DNA from: Lachnospiraceae bacterium
GTDB lineage: Bacteria > Bacillota > Clostridia > Lachnospirales > Lachnospiraceae
Assembly (NCBI GenBank): GCA_016281605.1
Contig: JAEEJA010000005.1
Location: forward strand, 1-41,730
Reading direction: 5' to 3'
DNA: 41,730 nucleotides
A program made the translations under genes and the position numbers. Positions within the stretch are counted from its first letter, which is position 1. Every line of letters begins with the position of its first letter. Positions 1-8,321 of the stretch are shown one piece after another. The notes under the pieces are model-generated. The model was not told the origin of the DNA. It searched no databases and saw nothing but the letters and a program-made list of their open reading frames with translations.

Positions 1-755
1 ACGAGCTAATCGAGCTTGTTGAAATGGACCTTACAGAAGTACTAGAAGAGTATGGTTTCGAAGATTGTCCAATCATCAAGGGTTCAGCTCTTAAGGCTCT
101 TGAAGATCCAAACAGCGAGTGGGGCGATAAGATTATGGAGCTTATGGCTGAGGTTGATTCTTATATCCCAACTCCAGAGCGTGATACAGACAAGCCTTTC
201 CTTATGCCTGTTGAGGACGTATTCACAATTTCAGGTCGTGGTACAGTTGCTACAGGTAGAGTAGAAAGAGGAACACTTCACCTTTCAGATGAACTTGAAA
301 TCCTTGGTGTTAAGGATGATGTTGAGCATACTGTTGTTACCGGTATCGAGATGTTCCACAAGATGCTTGATGAGGCTCAGGCAGGTGATAACATCGGAGC
401 ACTTCTTCGTGGTATCAACCGTGATCAGATCGTTCGTGGTCAGGTACTTGCTAAGCCAGGTTCAGTTTCTTGCCATAAGAAATTCAAGGCTCAGGTTTAC
501 GTACTTAAGGAAGAAGAAGGAGGACGTCATACTCCTTTCGTAAATAACTATCGTCCACAGTTCTATTTCAGAACAACTGATGTTACAGGTATTTGCGAGC
601 TTCCAGCTGATACAAAGATGTGTATGCCTGGTGATAACGTAGAGATCACTGTTGAGCTTATTCACTCAATCGCTATGGAGCAGGGTCTTTCATTCGCTAT
701 CCGTGAAGGTGGTAGAACAGTAGGTTCAGGACAGGTTACTGAAGTTATTGAATAA
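1..755 (+). CDS. tuf: Elongation factor Tu, 3' part (5' end outside window)
   Basis: EF-Tu is the GTPase that delivers aminoacyl-tRNA to the ribosomal A site. The reading frame is already open at base 3 ([10 protein letters not shown]...), so the ATG at 24 is an internal methionine and not the start. About 250 of the usual roughly 395 residues are present. The end of the G domain is visible ([10 protein letters not shown]), followed by domain 2 ([15 protein letters not shown]) and domain 3 ([21 protein letters not shown], ending [15 protein letters not shown]). The GTP-binding motifs lie upstream of the window. Codon choice is strongly biased (CTT, GTT, GGT, GCT), as expected for a very highly expressed gene, and resembles nifJ further along. 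A strong terminator follows 46 bases after the stop. Confidence 0.97.
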   Translation, partial: ELIELVEMDLTEVLEEYGFEDCPIIKGSALKALEDPNSEWGDKIMELMAEVDSYIPTPERDTDKPFLMPVEDVFTISGRGTVATGRVERGTLHLSDELEILGVKDDVEHTVVTGIEMFHKMLDEAQAGDNIGALLRGINRDQIVRGQVLAKPGSVSCHKKFKAQVYVLKEEEGGRHTPFVNNYRPQFYFRTTDVTGICELPADTKMCMPGDNVEITVELIHSIAMEQGLSFAIREGGRTVGSGQVTEVIE

Positions 756-801
756 AAAAGATGGTTCAAGTGTCTTGAATCAACAAATAATAACTATTAT
801 G

Positions 802-833
802 CTTCCCGCTTTTTTAAGCGGGAAGTTTTTTTT
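802..833 (+). terminator. Rho-independent terminator of tuf
   Basis: A perfect 10-bp stem, CTTCCCGCTT (802-811) with AAGCGGGAAG (816-825), has a TTTT loop and is followed by eight T residues (826-833). It ends the tuf transcript. Confidence 0.93.
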
Positions 834-960
834 GTCGCAGAGTCGTCGAGAGGAAGATGTCATTAAAACTGAACGACGACTTGTGTGCGAGTAAGGTGCG
901 AATTCATCTTTCGTACTCGATTTCCACAGGGAATGTGAAATAAAATATAGATTTTCATAC
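834..960. other. Gene-free structured stretch between tuf and the next gene
   Basis: The gene-free region 756-1116 (361 bases) holds the tuf terminator, this GC-richer patch and an AT-rich promoter region. The patch contains AGTCGTCG (841-848) complementary to CGACGACT (874-881). It also has CGAGTA (888-893) complementary to TACTCG (914-919), with an inner CGAA/TTCG helix. A short CACA/TGTG hairpin lies at about 925-938. No convincing coding frame exists; the minus-strand ORF over 780-962 crosses the terminator and has no family features. This may be a small structured RNA or a dispersed intergenic palindromic element. I cannot assign a known RNA family. Confidence 0.35.
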
Positions 961-1000
961 AAATAGTATTAATATGATACTTTATTTTTCAGTATATAAA

Positions 1001-1009
1001 TGATATAAT
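1001..1009 (+). promoter_or_regulatory. Extended -10 promoter for the 1117 gene and YhgE/Pip pair
   Basis: TGATATAAT is a perfect extended -10 element (TG-N-TATAAT). The -35 region around 981-986 (TTTATT) is poor, which is tolerated by extended -10 promoters. It lies about 105 bases upstream of the start at 1117 in a very AT-rich tract. Confidence 0.5.
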
Positions 1010-1116
1010 GTTTTTTTAATATATGTTTAATATGTATTATTCTATTAGTAATAATAATGATTATTCTTATTCTTTATACATAAGTAAAATATGTAATATA
1101 TTATCGGAGGAATATC

Positions 1117-1521
1117 ATGGGTAAATCACAGGATAATGAAAAATTATCGGGTATTTCTTATGAATATAAGGTATATGAGAATGTTATAGATGCATTGGAT
1201 ACTGCCCGAAATAAAAGAAAAAGTTATATGAAAAACGGACCTTTCGTTATTATAGGATCCGCTGTTATTTTTTTGTTACTGATGTTCGTAACAGAATTAA
1301 AAGTTGAGTTTCTCGTTCTTTGGATAGCAACCATATTATTAAGCATAGGATTGATGATAAGAACTGAATATACTTATTACAGGATATGTCAGGTACTTAT
1401 GATACCTGCCGAGGATGAAGAAGCTGAGGTATTAAATAAAATAAAAAAAGATATAAATAATCTTAGATCCCATATGGATAATAAGGATAGTGATATTATA
1501 TCAGATAATAATGAAACTTAA
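1117..1521 (+). CDS. Small two-helix membrane protein of unknown function
   Basis: I do not recognise a family. The 134-residue protein has a polar N-terminus (about 1-40), two adjacent hydrophobic segments (about 42-60 and 66-82) and a charged C-terminal tail rich in Asp, Glu and Asn. Both termini are therefore likely on the same side of the membrane, probably the cytoplasm. The ATG is supported by a good ribosome site (CGGAGG at 1105-1110). The stop is 25 bases before the YhgE/Pip gene, so the two are probably co-transcribed, and the small protein could be a partner or stability factor for that larger membrane protein. That pairing is inference. Confidence 0.75.
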   Translation: MGKSQDNEKLSGISYEYKVYENVIDALDTARNKRKSYMKNGPFVIIGSAVIFLLLMFVTELKVEFLVLWIATILLSIGLMIRTEYTYYRICQVLMIPAEDEEAEVLNKIKKDINNLRSHMDNKDSDIISDNNET

Positions 1522-1546
1522 GGAAAAGGAAGGATAAAAAAGAAAT

Positions 1547-3721
1547 ATGAAGAATATTTTCAGGATTTTCATACAAGACATAAGGAATATAAGAAAGAAT
1601 CTGATTATTTTCATTGTTGTTATTGGAATTACGATTCTCCCGGCTCTCTATGCATGGTTTAATATCGCTGCTAACTGGGATCCATATTCAAATACGGGAG
1701 AGCTTCCGTTTGCTGTTTGCTCCGAAGATAAAGGATATACATTTAAAAATATTAAAATAAATGCAGGTGATAAAATAGTTGATGGTTTAAAAGAAAACGA
1801 TAAGATGGGATGGAGATTTGTAACTTCAGACGAAGCGATTCAAGGTGTAAAATCAGGTAAATATTATGCTGCAGTGATAATTCCAAAGGATTTCAGTAAG
1901 AATCTGATTTCTGTTACTACCGGAAATCCTGAGCAGGCAAAACTGCAATATTACGTTAATAATAAGATAAATGCCATTGCTCCTAAAATAACAGATAAAG
2001 GTATAGAGGCTATAGAACAATCTGTCGATGAGCAGTATGTTAGCACTATAGCAGAAACTGCTTCTACCGTACTTGGTTTAACAAGCGAGGAAATTGAGGA
2101 TAAAAAGGATGAATTAGCTGAAAAACTGGTTGATGCATTAAATACAGCAAAAGATGATATAGACTCATTTTCAGCCACCAATGATCTTTTGATATCTACA
2201 TTAAAATCTACGGATACCCTTGTTAAGAATACTAAATCACTGATACCGGGAATTAAAAAGGATCTTTCAAGAGCAGGTATAATGATAGGTGATATAAAAT
2301 CCGTATTAGACGGAGTAAAAGATACAGCCGGTCAATTTACCGAGAGTATCGAAGAGTTATTTGATGATGGTGAGATTTATGCTGATGATATCTCCAAAAG
2401 AACGGATGAGATATTTGAAAAGGTAAAAGAAGATTCAGACTTGGATGTGGAAAAGGTTATAGATAAATTAAATGCTATACAGTCTGTCAGCAATGTACAG
2501 CTGAATAAGACCAAGAGTATAGTAAAAACTCTCGGAAGAGTTAATATTAATCTTGATGTGTCGGTTAAAATGCCATTGAAGCATCTGAATAAAGGTATAG
2601 ATAAGATAAATAAATTAAATGAAAAGAATACTGATATAGTAAAGAAGATAAAGGAAACAGGAGAGATTCCATCAGATGCAGAGTCTCAAATAGAGGATAT
2701 AGTTTCTTCTATTGAGAGTGAATTTACAGCAGCCAGGACAGCTTACAAAGGCATTAAGAGCGACATAGATAAAGCTTTTTCTAAATCAATGGATTCTCTG
2801 GATGGTATCGCTGATTTTTCTACCACATTAAGCCTTAGTGATAAGGATTTAAAGAAAGTTGTAGATTCCGGATCAGATCTGATAGTAAGTTTGGAAGATA
2901 TATTTATCAATCTTGATGGATATTTCAAAAAAATAGATAAAAAGATTGATGATACCATAAAGCATATTAATAATCTAAAGAAAGATGATACTTTGGAAAA
3001 TATGCTACTTCCGATTATAAAAAATCCAAAGCAGTTAGGAGAGTTTATCTCAAATCCTGTTGAGACTGAGACTAACTCCATATATCCGGTAGATAATTAT
3101 GGCTCTGCCATGACCCCATTTTACTCATCACTTGCTCTCTGGGTTGGCGGAGTAGTATTAGTAGCCGTTCTTGCGGTTGATCTTACCGAATCATATCGCA
3201 GGAAAATATTAAATACCAAGCCATCACAGGAATTTTTCGGAAGATATTTATTATTCTTTATGATGGGTCAGATACAGGCATGGATCATAGCGTTAGGTGA
3301 TTTATTCTTCCTGAAGGCTCAGTGTAAAAATCCGGTATTATTTGTACTCACATGTTTGGTATCAAGCTTTGTATATACGCTATTTATATATTCGATAACT
3401 ATTACATTCTCTGTTATAGGAAAAGCCTTGGCTGTCATAATCCTGGTATTACAGATAGCAGGTTCAGGAGGAACGTTCCCGGTTGAGGTTCTGCCTCCTG
3501 CATTTAGAACCATGTCTCCATTTCTTCCTTTCAGATATGGAATAGATGCCATGAGAGAATGTATAGTAGGAGCTGACATGAGTTCTTATTGGACAAATAT
3601 GGGTAAATTATTATTATTCCTTATACCGGGTCTGATAATCGGGCTTTTACTCAGGAAACCATGTATAAAAATAATAGAATTTTTTAATAATAAGATAGAA
3701 GATAGCGATCTGGTTATTTGA
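1547..3721 (+). CDS. YhgE/Pip domain-containing membrane protein
   Basis: The 724-residue protein has the standard YhgE/Pip layout. There is one N-terminal transmembrane helix (about 18-38) followed by the family signature around LPALYAWFNIAANWDPYSNT. A long extracellular domain (about 50-510) is rich in Lys, Asp and Ser with coiled-coil-like stretches. Five or so C-terminal helices (about 525-715) resemble ABC-2 type permeases. Relatives include phage infection protein Pip of lactococci and YueB/EsaA of type VII secretion loci, where the ectodomain acts as a phage or substrate receptor. No WXG100 protein or FtsK-type EssC ATPase is nearby, so a type VII role is not supported here. The gene follows a small membrane protein in the same transcript. 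Confidence 0.9.
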   Translation: MKNIFRIFIQDIRNIRKNLIIFIVVIGITILPALYAWFNIAANWDPYSNTGELPFAVCSEDKGYTFKNIKINAGDKIVDGLKENDKMGWRFVTSDEAIQGVKSGKYYAAVIIPKDFSKNLISVTTGNPEQAKLQYYVNNKINAIAPKITDKGIEAIEQSVDEQYVSTIAETASTVLGLTSEEIEDKKDELAEKLVDALNTAKDDIDSFSATNDLLISTLKSTDTLVKNTKSLIPGIKKDLSRAGIMIGDIKSVLDGVKDTAGQFTESIEELFDDGEIYADDISKRTDEIFEKVKEDSDLDVEKVIDKLNAIQSVSNVQLNKTKSIVKTLGRVNINLDVSVKMPLKHLNKGIDKINKLNEKNTDIVKKIKETGEIPSDAESQIEDIVSSIESEFTAARTAYKGIKSDIDKAFSKSMDSLDGIADFSTTLSLSDKDLKKVVDSGSDLIVSLEDIFINLDGYFKKIDKKIDDTIKHINNLKKDDTLENMLLPIIKNPKQLGEFISNPVETETNSIYPVDNYGSAMTPFYSSLALWVGGVVLVAVLAVDLTESYRRKILNTKPSQEFFGRYLLFFMMGQIQAWIIALGDLFFLKAQCKNPVLFVLTCLVSSFVYTLFIYSITITFSVIGKALAVIILVLQIAGSGGTFPVEVLPPAFRTMSPFLPFRYGIDAMRECIVGADMSSYWTNMGKLLLFLIPGLIIGLLLRKPCIKIIEFFNNKIEDSDLVI

Positions 3722-3817
3722 TAATATAATCTTTCGAGGAGTTTTAGATTATAAGATATGAATTTTTGTTATGGCTTTCGATAATATTATTTTCAACTAA
3801 GGCTTACTCCTATATTT

Positions 3818-4105
3818 TTGAAATTTGTATTTACGAAGGAATTAAAAGCATTAAAAGAAATGCAAAATAGATTGAAGGAAGAGAAAATAAGGATTAAATC
3901 ATTGTTAGCACCTTTTGTGATACTTATCCTTTATCTAATGTTTTTTATAAATGTTGATAATCACGAATTAAGGATATGGATTGGCATTGTAACTATATTT
4001 ATCATGAATTGCTCTTATATTAATTTTAAACATATAATAATATATGATATAGAGTTTGGAATTGTAGGTACTTCTCTTTTCGGTAGACGTAAGAAAAAAG
4101 CTTAA
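3818..4105 (+). CDS. Possible small membrane protein, start uncertain
   Basis: This open frame encodes up to 95 residues with two hydrophobic segments (about 29-46 and 52-70), a charged amphipathic N-terminus rich in Lys and Glu, and a basic C-terminus (GRRKKKA). The composition looks like a real membrane protein, but the start is weak. The first possible codon is TTG at 3818 with no recognisable ribosome site, and the first ATG (3860) also lacks one at proper distance. It sits between the YhgE/Pip and ABC-F genes on the same strand. It may be a genuine orphan gene, a decayed remnant or a chance frame. Confidence 0.4.
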   Translation: MKFVFTKELKALKEMQNRLKEEKIRIKSLLAPFVILILYLMFFINVDNHELRIWIGIVTIFIMNCSYINFKHIIIYDIEFGIVGTSLFGRRKKKA

Positions 4106-4168
4106 TATACGAGAACTTTATGATCTCATGTAGAAATATTATTTATTAGTTTTAGCACGGAGGAAATT

Positions 4169-6109
4169 ATGCTGCTTCAAATGAGTCATATGAAAAAATC
4201 CTATAATGGAGAAGATATTTTTTCAGATGTAAGCTTGAATATTAATGAAAATGAAAAGGTTGCCTTAACCGGAATCAATGGTTCAGGTAAATCTACACTG
4301 CTTAAGATTATCACTGGAGAGGAAAAAGCAGACGATGGTTCATTTGTATTAAAAAAAGATATAAATATAGGATATATAGCTCAGGTTCAGGAGTATTCAT
4401 CTCAAAAGACTATTTATGAGGAGATGCTGTCAGCAAAAGAAGAGGTGATAGAGCTCGAGAATAAAATGATCCTAAAGCATGAAGAAATGGCTTATTTGGA
4501 GGGTGATGAGCTTGAAAATGCGATAAAAGAGGAAGCCTCTTACAGAGAAAGATTTGAATCATTAAATGGCTATGCTTATAAGAGTGAGATAACAGGTGTA
4601 TTGAAAGGGCTGGGATTTGACGAGATAAAATATGATACACCTGTTTCTTCTTTGTCAGGAGGAGAGAAAACAAGAGTTGCACTTGCTAAGATGCTTCTCA
4701 ATTCTCCTGAACTTATTATCCTGGATGAGCCTACAAACCATCTTGATATGAATGCTATCAGATGGCTGGAAGGATTTTTGGCTTCATACAGGGGTGCAGT
4801 CTTAATAGTTTCTCACGACAGATATTTTCTTGATAAGATTGTTGACAGCGTTGTAGAAATTTATAATGGTGAATCCATATCATATAAAGGTAATTATACT
4901 GAGTTTACACGGAAAAAGAATGAATACCTTGAAAGTAAGAGAAGAGCATATGCTAAGCAACAGGCTGAAATAGCGCATGAGGAAGCGGTTATAGAAAAAT
5001 TAAAGCAATTTAATCGTGAAAAGTCTATAAAAAGAGCAGAGAGCAGGGAAAAAAGACTTGAACATATAGAGCGTCTTGAGGATGTTAAGGATGTGGATTC
5101 TAAGATGAATCTAAGGTTTTATCCGGGTATAGAGGGCGGAAATGATGTGCTTTCTGTTAAAGAGCTTACCAAAGCATTTTCAGATAGAGTTTTACTTCAG
5201 GATGTTAGTTTTGAACTTCATAAGGGTGACAGAATAGCAGTAATCGGAGAAAATGGAACGGGAAAGACGACTCTTCTTAAAATCATAAATGACATGATGG
5301 ACGCTGACTTTGGTGAAATAACGCTTGGAACAGATATCTATATTGGTTATTATGACCAGGCTCAGGCTGTTTTAGATGATAAAAAAACATTATTTGATGA
5401 AATCCATGATGAGTATCCGGATATGAATAATACCCGTATAAGAAATATGCTTGCAGCCTTTTTGTTTAAGGGAGATGATGTTTATAAGCTTGTAGGAAAT
5501 CTTAGCGGCGGTGAGAAGGGAAGAGTTAGTCTTTGTAAATTAATGTTATCTGATGCAAATTTCCTTATCTTAGACGAGCCTACCAACCATTTGGATATTG
5601 ATTCTAAAGAGATACTTGAAAATGCTTTAAATGAGTACACCGGTACGGTTCTCTTTGTATCTCATGATAGATATTTTATAAATAGAGTTGCGACCGGTAT
5701 ACTTGAATTAAGTAATTGTGATCTTTTAAAATACATCGGAAATTATGATTATTACATAGAGAAGAAAGATGATGTACATAGAGCATGGGATACTACACAT
5801 GCAGACAGAGTAGAGAATAAAAGTGCAGCTTCATCGAGTAAGACCTCTGCTGATGATTTTCAACTTCATAAGGAACTTAAGAATAAGCGTAAAAGATTGG
5901 AAAAAAGACTTTCTGAAACAGAAGAAAGAATACAGGATTATGAAGCACATATCGAGAAGCTTGATATTTACTTAAATGATCCTGCCAATGGAAATGATCC
6001 TGCAGGGCTCCTTAAAGCAACTAAAGAATCAGATAAGTATTCTGCTATGCTTGAAACTGCCATGAATGAATGGGAAGAAATATCAGAGGAGCTTGAAAAT
6101 TTAGAATAA
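4169..6109 (+). CDS. ABC-F family ATP-binding protein, YdiF/Uup-like
   Basis: ABC-F proteins have two fused ATPase domains and no membrane part; they bind ribosomes at the E site and help stalled or unusual translation, and some give antibiotic protection. Domain 1 shows Walker A GINGSGKST (35-43), signature LSGGEK (from 162) and Walker B LDEPTNHLD (from 185). Domain 2 shows Walker A GENGTGKTT (360-368), signature LSGGEKGR and a second LDEPTNHLD. Between them lies the charged interdomain linker (about 235-320) that contacts the P-site tRNA in this family. The C-terminal 80 residues form an antiparallel coiled coil, as in YdiF and Uup. The length of 646 residues fits YdiF. The ATG at 4169 has a good CGGAGG site. 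A housekeeping role is more likely than resistance, but sequence alone does not separate them. Confidence 0.93.
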   Translation: MLLQMSHMKKSYNGEDIFSDVSLNINENEKVALTGINGSGKSTLLKIITGEEKADDGSFVLKKDINIGYIAQVQEYSSQKTIYEEMLSAKEEVIELENKMILKHEEMAYLEGDELENAIKEEASYRERFESLNGYAYKSEITGVLKGLGFDEIKYDTPVSSLSGGEKTRVALAKMLLNSPELIILDEPTNHLDMNAIRWLEGFLASYRGAVLIVSHDRYFLDKIVDSVVEIYNGESISYKGNYTEFTRKKNEYLESKRRAYAKQQAEIAHEEAVIEKLKQFNREKSIKRAESREKRLEHIERLEDVKDVDSKMNLRFYPGIEGGNDVLSVKELTKAFSDRVLLQDVSFELHKGDRIAVIGENGTGKTTLLKIINDMMDADFGEITLGTDIYIGYYDQAQAVLDDKKTLFDEIHDEYPDMNNTRIRNMLAAFLFKGDDVYKLVGNLSGGEKGRVSLCKLMLSDANFLILDEPTNHLDIDSKEILENALNEYTGTVLFVSHDRYFINRVATGILELSNCDLLKYIGNYDYYIEKKDDVHRAWDTTHADRVENKSAASSSKTSADDFQLHKELKNKRKRLEKRLSETEERIQDYEAHIEKLDIYLNDPANGNDPAGLLKATKESDKYSAMLETAMNEWEEISEELENLE

Positions 6110-6113
6110 AAAG

Positions 6114-6142
6114 TTGACTTTTGGTCATTTTAGGTGTAATAT
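6114..6142 (+). promoter_or_regulatory. Consensus sigma-A-type promoter of the MMPL operon
   Basis: TTGACT (6114-6119) and TAATAT (6137-6142) are separated by exactly 17 bases. This is the clearest promoter in the window. It starts 5 bases after the ABC-F stop codon and drives the five-gene run beginning at 6201. Confidence 0.75.
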
Positions 6143-6163
6143 ACTTTACTGTAATAAAGAAAA

Positions 6164-6178
6164 CCCTATTAAATAGGG
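6164..6178. promoter_or_regulatory. Palindrome just downstream of the MMPL operon promoter, candidate TetR operator
   Basis: CCCTATT (6164-6170) and AATAGGG (6172-6178) form a perfect 7-bp inverted repeat about one base apart, around 22 bases after the -10 box and 23 bases before the MMPL start. A second, imperfect repeat (CTTTA 6144-6148, TAAAG 6155-6159) lies between it and the promoter. The operon's own TetR regulator is the natural candidate to bind here. That is inference from position and symmetry. Confidence 0.45.
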
Positions 6179-6200
6179 CGTTTATGAAGGGAAGTATATT

Positions 6201-8321
6201 ATGCTTAAGATTGGTAAAGCTATTACAAATCATAAGAACATCATACTAATCGTCTTTATTTTGTTATTAATACCCTGTGGTATTGGTTATGTGAATACTA
6301 AGATTAATTATGATGTCTTAAGCTATTTACCTGATACCTTAGAAACTGTAAAGGGCCAGGATATCATGGTAAATGAGTTTGGCTCAGGTGCATTTTCCAT
6401 GATTGTAGTGGAAAATATGTCGAAAAAGGATACTGCAGCGCTTGAAAAGGAAATCGAGGGTATAGACCATGTTGAAAAAGTGCTATGGTATGATGATTTT
6501 CTGGATACGTCTATCCCTGAGGAGTTTCTTCCTAAACGTATCAAAAATGCATTATTTAATAAAAATTCTACTATGATGGTTGCTCTTTTTGACGACACAT
6601 CATCATCCGACAATACTATGGATGCAATCACAGATATCAGAGAGGCTGTCGGGAAAAAAGCTTTTATCGGAGGCATGTCAGCTGTAGTTACCGATATAAA
6701 GGCCATAGTAGAAAGTGAGATGATTATTTACATCGGTATAGCAGTTCTGCTTACATTAATCATTCTTATCATAGTTATGGATTCTTTTGCTACTCCATTC
6801 ATATTTATGATTAATATTGGTTTTGCGGTTGTATACAATATGGGAACCAATATGTTTTTAAAGGATGTTTCCTATATTACAGAGGCACTTGCAGCTATTA
6901 TGCAGCTGGCTTGTACCATGGATTACTCTATTTTCCTCTTAGATAGCTACAAGGATTATAAAAAAACTTACGAGGGTGATAAGAAAAGGGCTATGGCTCA
7001 CGCTATCGCCAATACATTTACAGCGGTATCAGCAAGTTCCCTTACAACTATTGCAGGCTTTGCAGCACTTCTGGTTATGACCTTCCAGTTAGGTGGAAAC
7101 ATGGGAGTAGTTATGATTAAGGGTGTTGCTATAGGTGTGATAACCTGCGTTACCGTACTTCCGACTCTCATCCTTTCGTTGGATGGTATCATTGAAAAAA
7201 CCACTCACAAGGATTTTGTAGGAAGCATGGATAAAATTTCTCATTTTATAGTTAAGTATAGATATGTCTTCTTGGTTATATTTATGATTCTCTTAGTACC
7301 TGCGGTTTATGGAAATAATCATTTGAAATCCTACTATGATATAGCAAAATCTCTTCCTGCGGATCTTCCCAGTGCTATAGCAAATGATAAGCTTGAAGAA
7401 GATTTTAATATGAATACCATGCATGTAGTTCTTCTAAAGGGGGATTTTTCGAAAAGAGATAAATATAAGCTTGTGAAGGATATGGAAAAAGTAAAGGGTG
7501 TTAATTATGTATTAGGCTTGTCTTCTCTGATAGGACCCAATGTACCTGATGAGATGATTCCGGAGCTGGCTTCTGATGTTCTTAAGACAGATAATTACGA
7601 GATGATGCTTATAAGTTCGGATTATCCTGCTGCTACAGATATTATGGATGGACAGGTAAATGAATTGGATAGGATTATAAAAAGCTACTCCAAATCTTCA
7701 TCCATCATAGGAGAAGCACCTCTTATGACTGACTTAGCAAGAGTGTCAGAAAGAGATAACACGCTTGTTGATATTATATCTATAGTCGCTATATTCTTAA
7801 TAATCTTATTTACATTTAAGTCTATATCATTACCGATTATACTGGTTTCAGTTATTGAGCTTGCTATATGTACCAATATGGCTATTCCGTATTATATGAA
7901 TAATGAGGTTGCTTTTATAGCAAGTATATTTATCGGAACCATACAGCTTGGCTCAACTGTTGACTATGCAATACTTATGACAAGTTACTATCATAAAAAC
8001 AGGGCCGTAAAGCTTATGAATAAAAAAGAATCGGTAATAAAGGCTCACAGCGACAGTATGAGTTCTATATTGACATCCGGTATGTGCTTTTTCGGCGCAA
8101 CCTTCGGAGTTGCCATGTACTCCAACATAGATATGATTAAGCAGATATGTATGTTACTTGCCAGAGGTGCAGTAATAAGTATGATAATGGTTATATGCTT
8201 ACTTCCGGCTATGCTCTGGATATTAGATCCGATTATAGTAAGAACATCGTTGGATATAAGAAAAGCAGTTATAGGAAAGAAACTTGATAAGATAGTCAAG
8301 AAAGGAGTAAAAGAAGCATGA
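6201..8321 (+). CDS. MMPL-family (RND superfamily) membrane transporter
   Basis: MMPL proteins are proton-driven exporters of the RND superfamily; known members move lipids or other hydrophobic molecules out through the membrane. The 706 residues show the duplicated RND plan: helix 1 (about 12-32), an extracellular domain (35-170), a bundle of helices (about 172-325), a second single helix (about 350-368), a second extracellular domain (370-520) and a second bundle (about 525-685). Intramembrane acidic positions are seen in ACTMDYSIFLLDSY and GSTVDYAILMTSYY, matching the family's conserved D-Y motif in both halves. The ATG at 6201 has a GAAGGGA site. The stop overlaps the next start (ATGA at 8318), so it is translationally coupled to the secreted heptad-repeat protein. 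The substrate is unknown. Confidence 0.93.
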   Translation: MLKIGKAITNHKNIILIVFILLLIPCGIGYVNTKINYDVLSYLPDTLETVKGQDIMVNEFGSGAFSMIVVENMSKKDTAALEKEIEGIDHVEKVLWYDDFLDTSIPEEFLPKRIKNALFNKNSTMMVALFDDTSSSDNTMDAITDIREAVGKKAFIGGMSAVVTDIKAIVESEMIIYIGIAVLLTLIILIIVMDSFATPFIFMINIGFAVVYNMGTNMFLKDVSYITEALAAIMQLACTMDYSIFLLDSYKDYKKTYEGDKKRAMAHAIANTFTAVSASSLTTIAGFAALLVMTFQLGGNMGVVMIKGVAIGVITCVTVLPTLILSLDGIIEKTTHKDFVGSMDKISHFIVKYRYVFLVIFMILLVPAVYGNNHLKSYYDIAKSLPADLPSAIANDKLEEDFNMNTMHVVLLKGDFSKRDKYKLVKDMEKVKGVNYVLGLSSLIGPNVPDEMIPELASDVLKTDNYEMMLISSDYPAATDIMDGQVNELDRIIKSYSKSSSIIGEAPLMTDLARVSERDNTLVDIISIVAIFLIILFTFKSISLPIILVSVIELAICTNMAIPYYMNNEVAFIASIFIGTIQLGSTVDYAILMTSYYHKNRAVKLMNKKESVIKAHSDSMSSILTSGMCFFGATFGVAMYSNIDMIKQICMLLARGAVISMIMVICLLPAMLWILDPIIVRTSLDIRKAVIGKKLDKIVKKGVKEA

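Noticed and set aside
780-962. Minus-strand ORF of 60 residues after tuf
   Set aside because: It runs through the tuf terminator stem and has no family features or ribosome site.
1547-3721. Type VII secretion locus
   Set aside because: The YhgE/Pip protein is related to EsaA, but no EssC-type ATPase, EssB, WXG100 or LXG genes are present nearby.
4169-6109. Antibiotic-resistance ABC-F gene
   Set aside because: Domain layout and C-terminal coiled coil fit the chromosomal YdiF/Uup group better, and no mobile element or leader-peptide attenuator is present.
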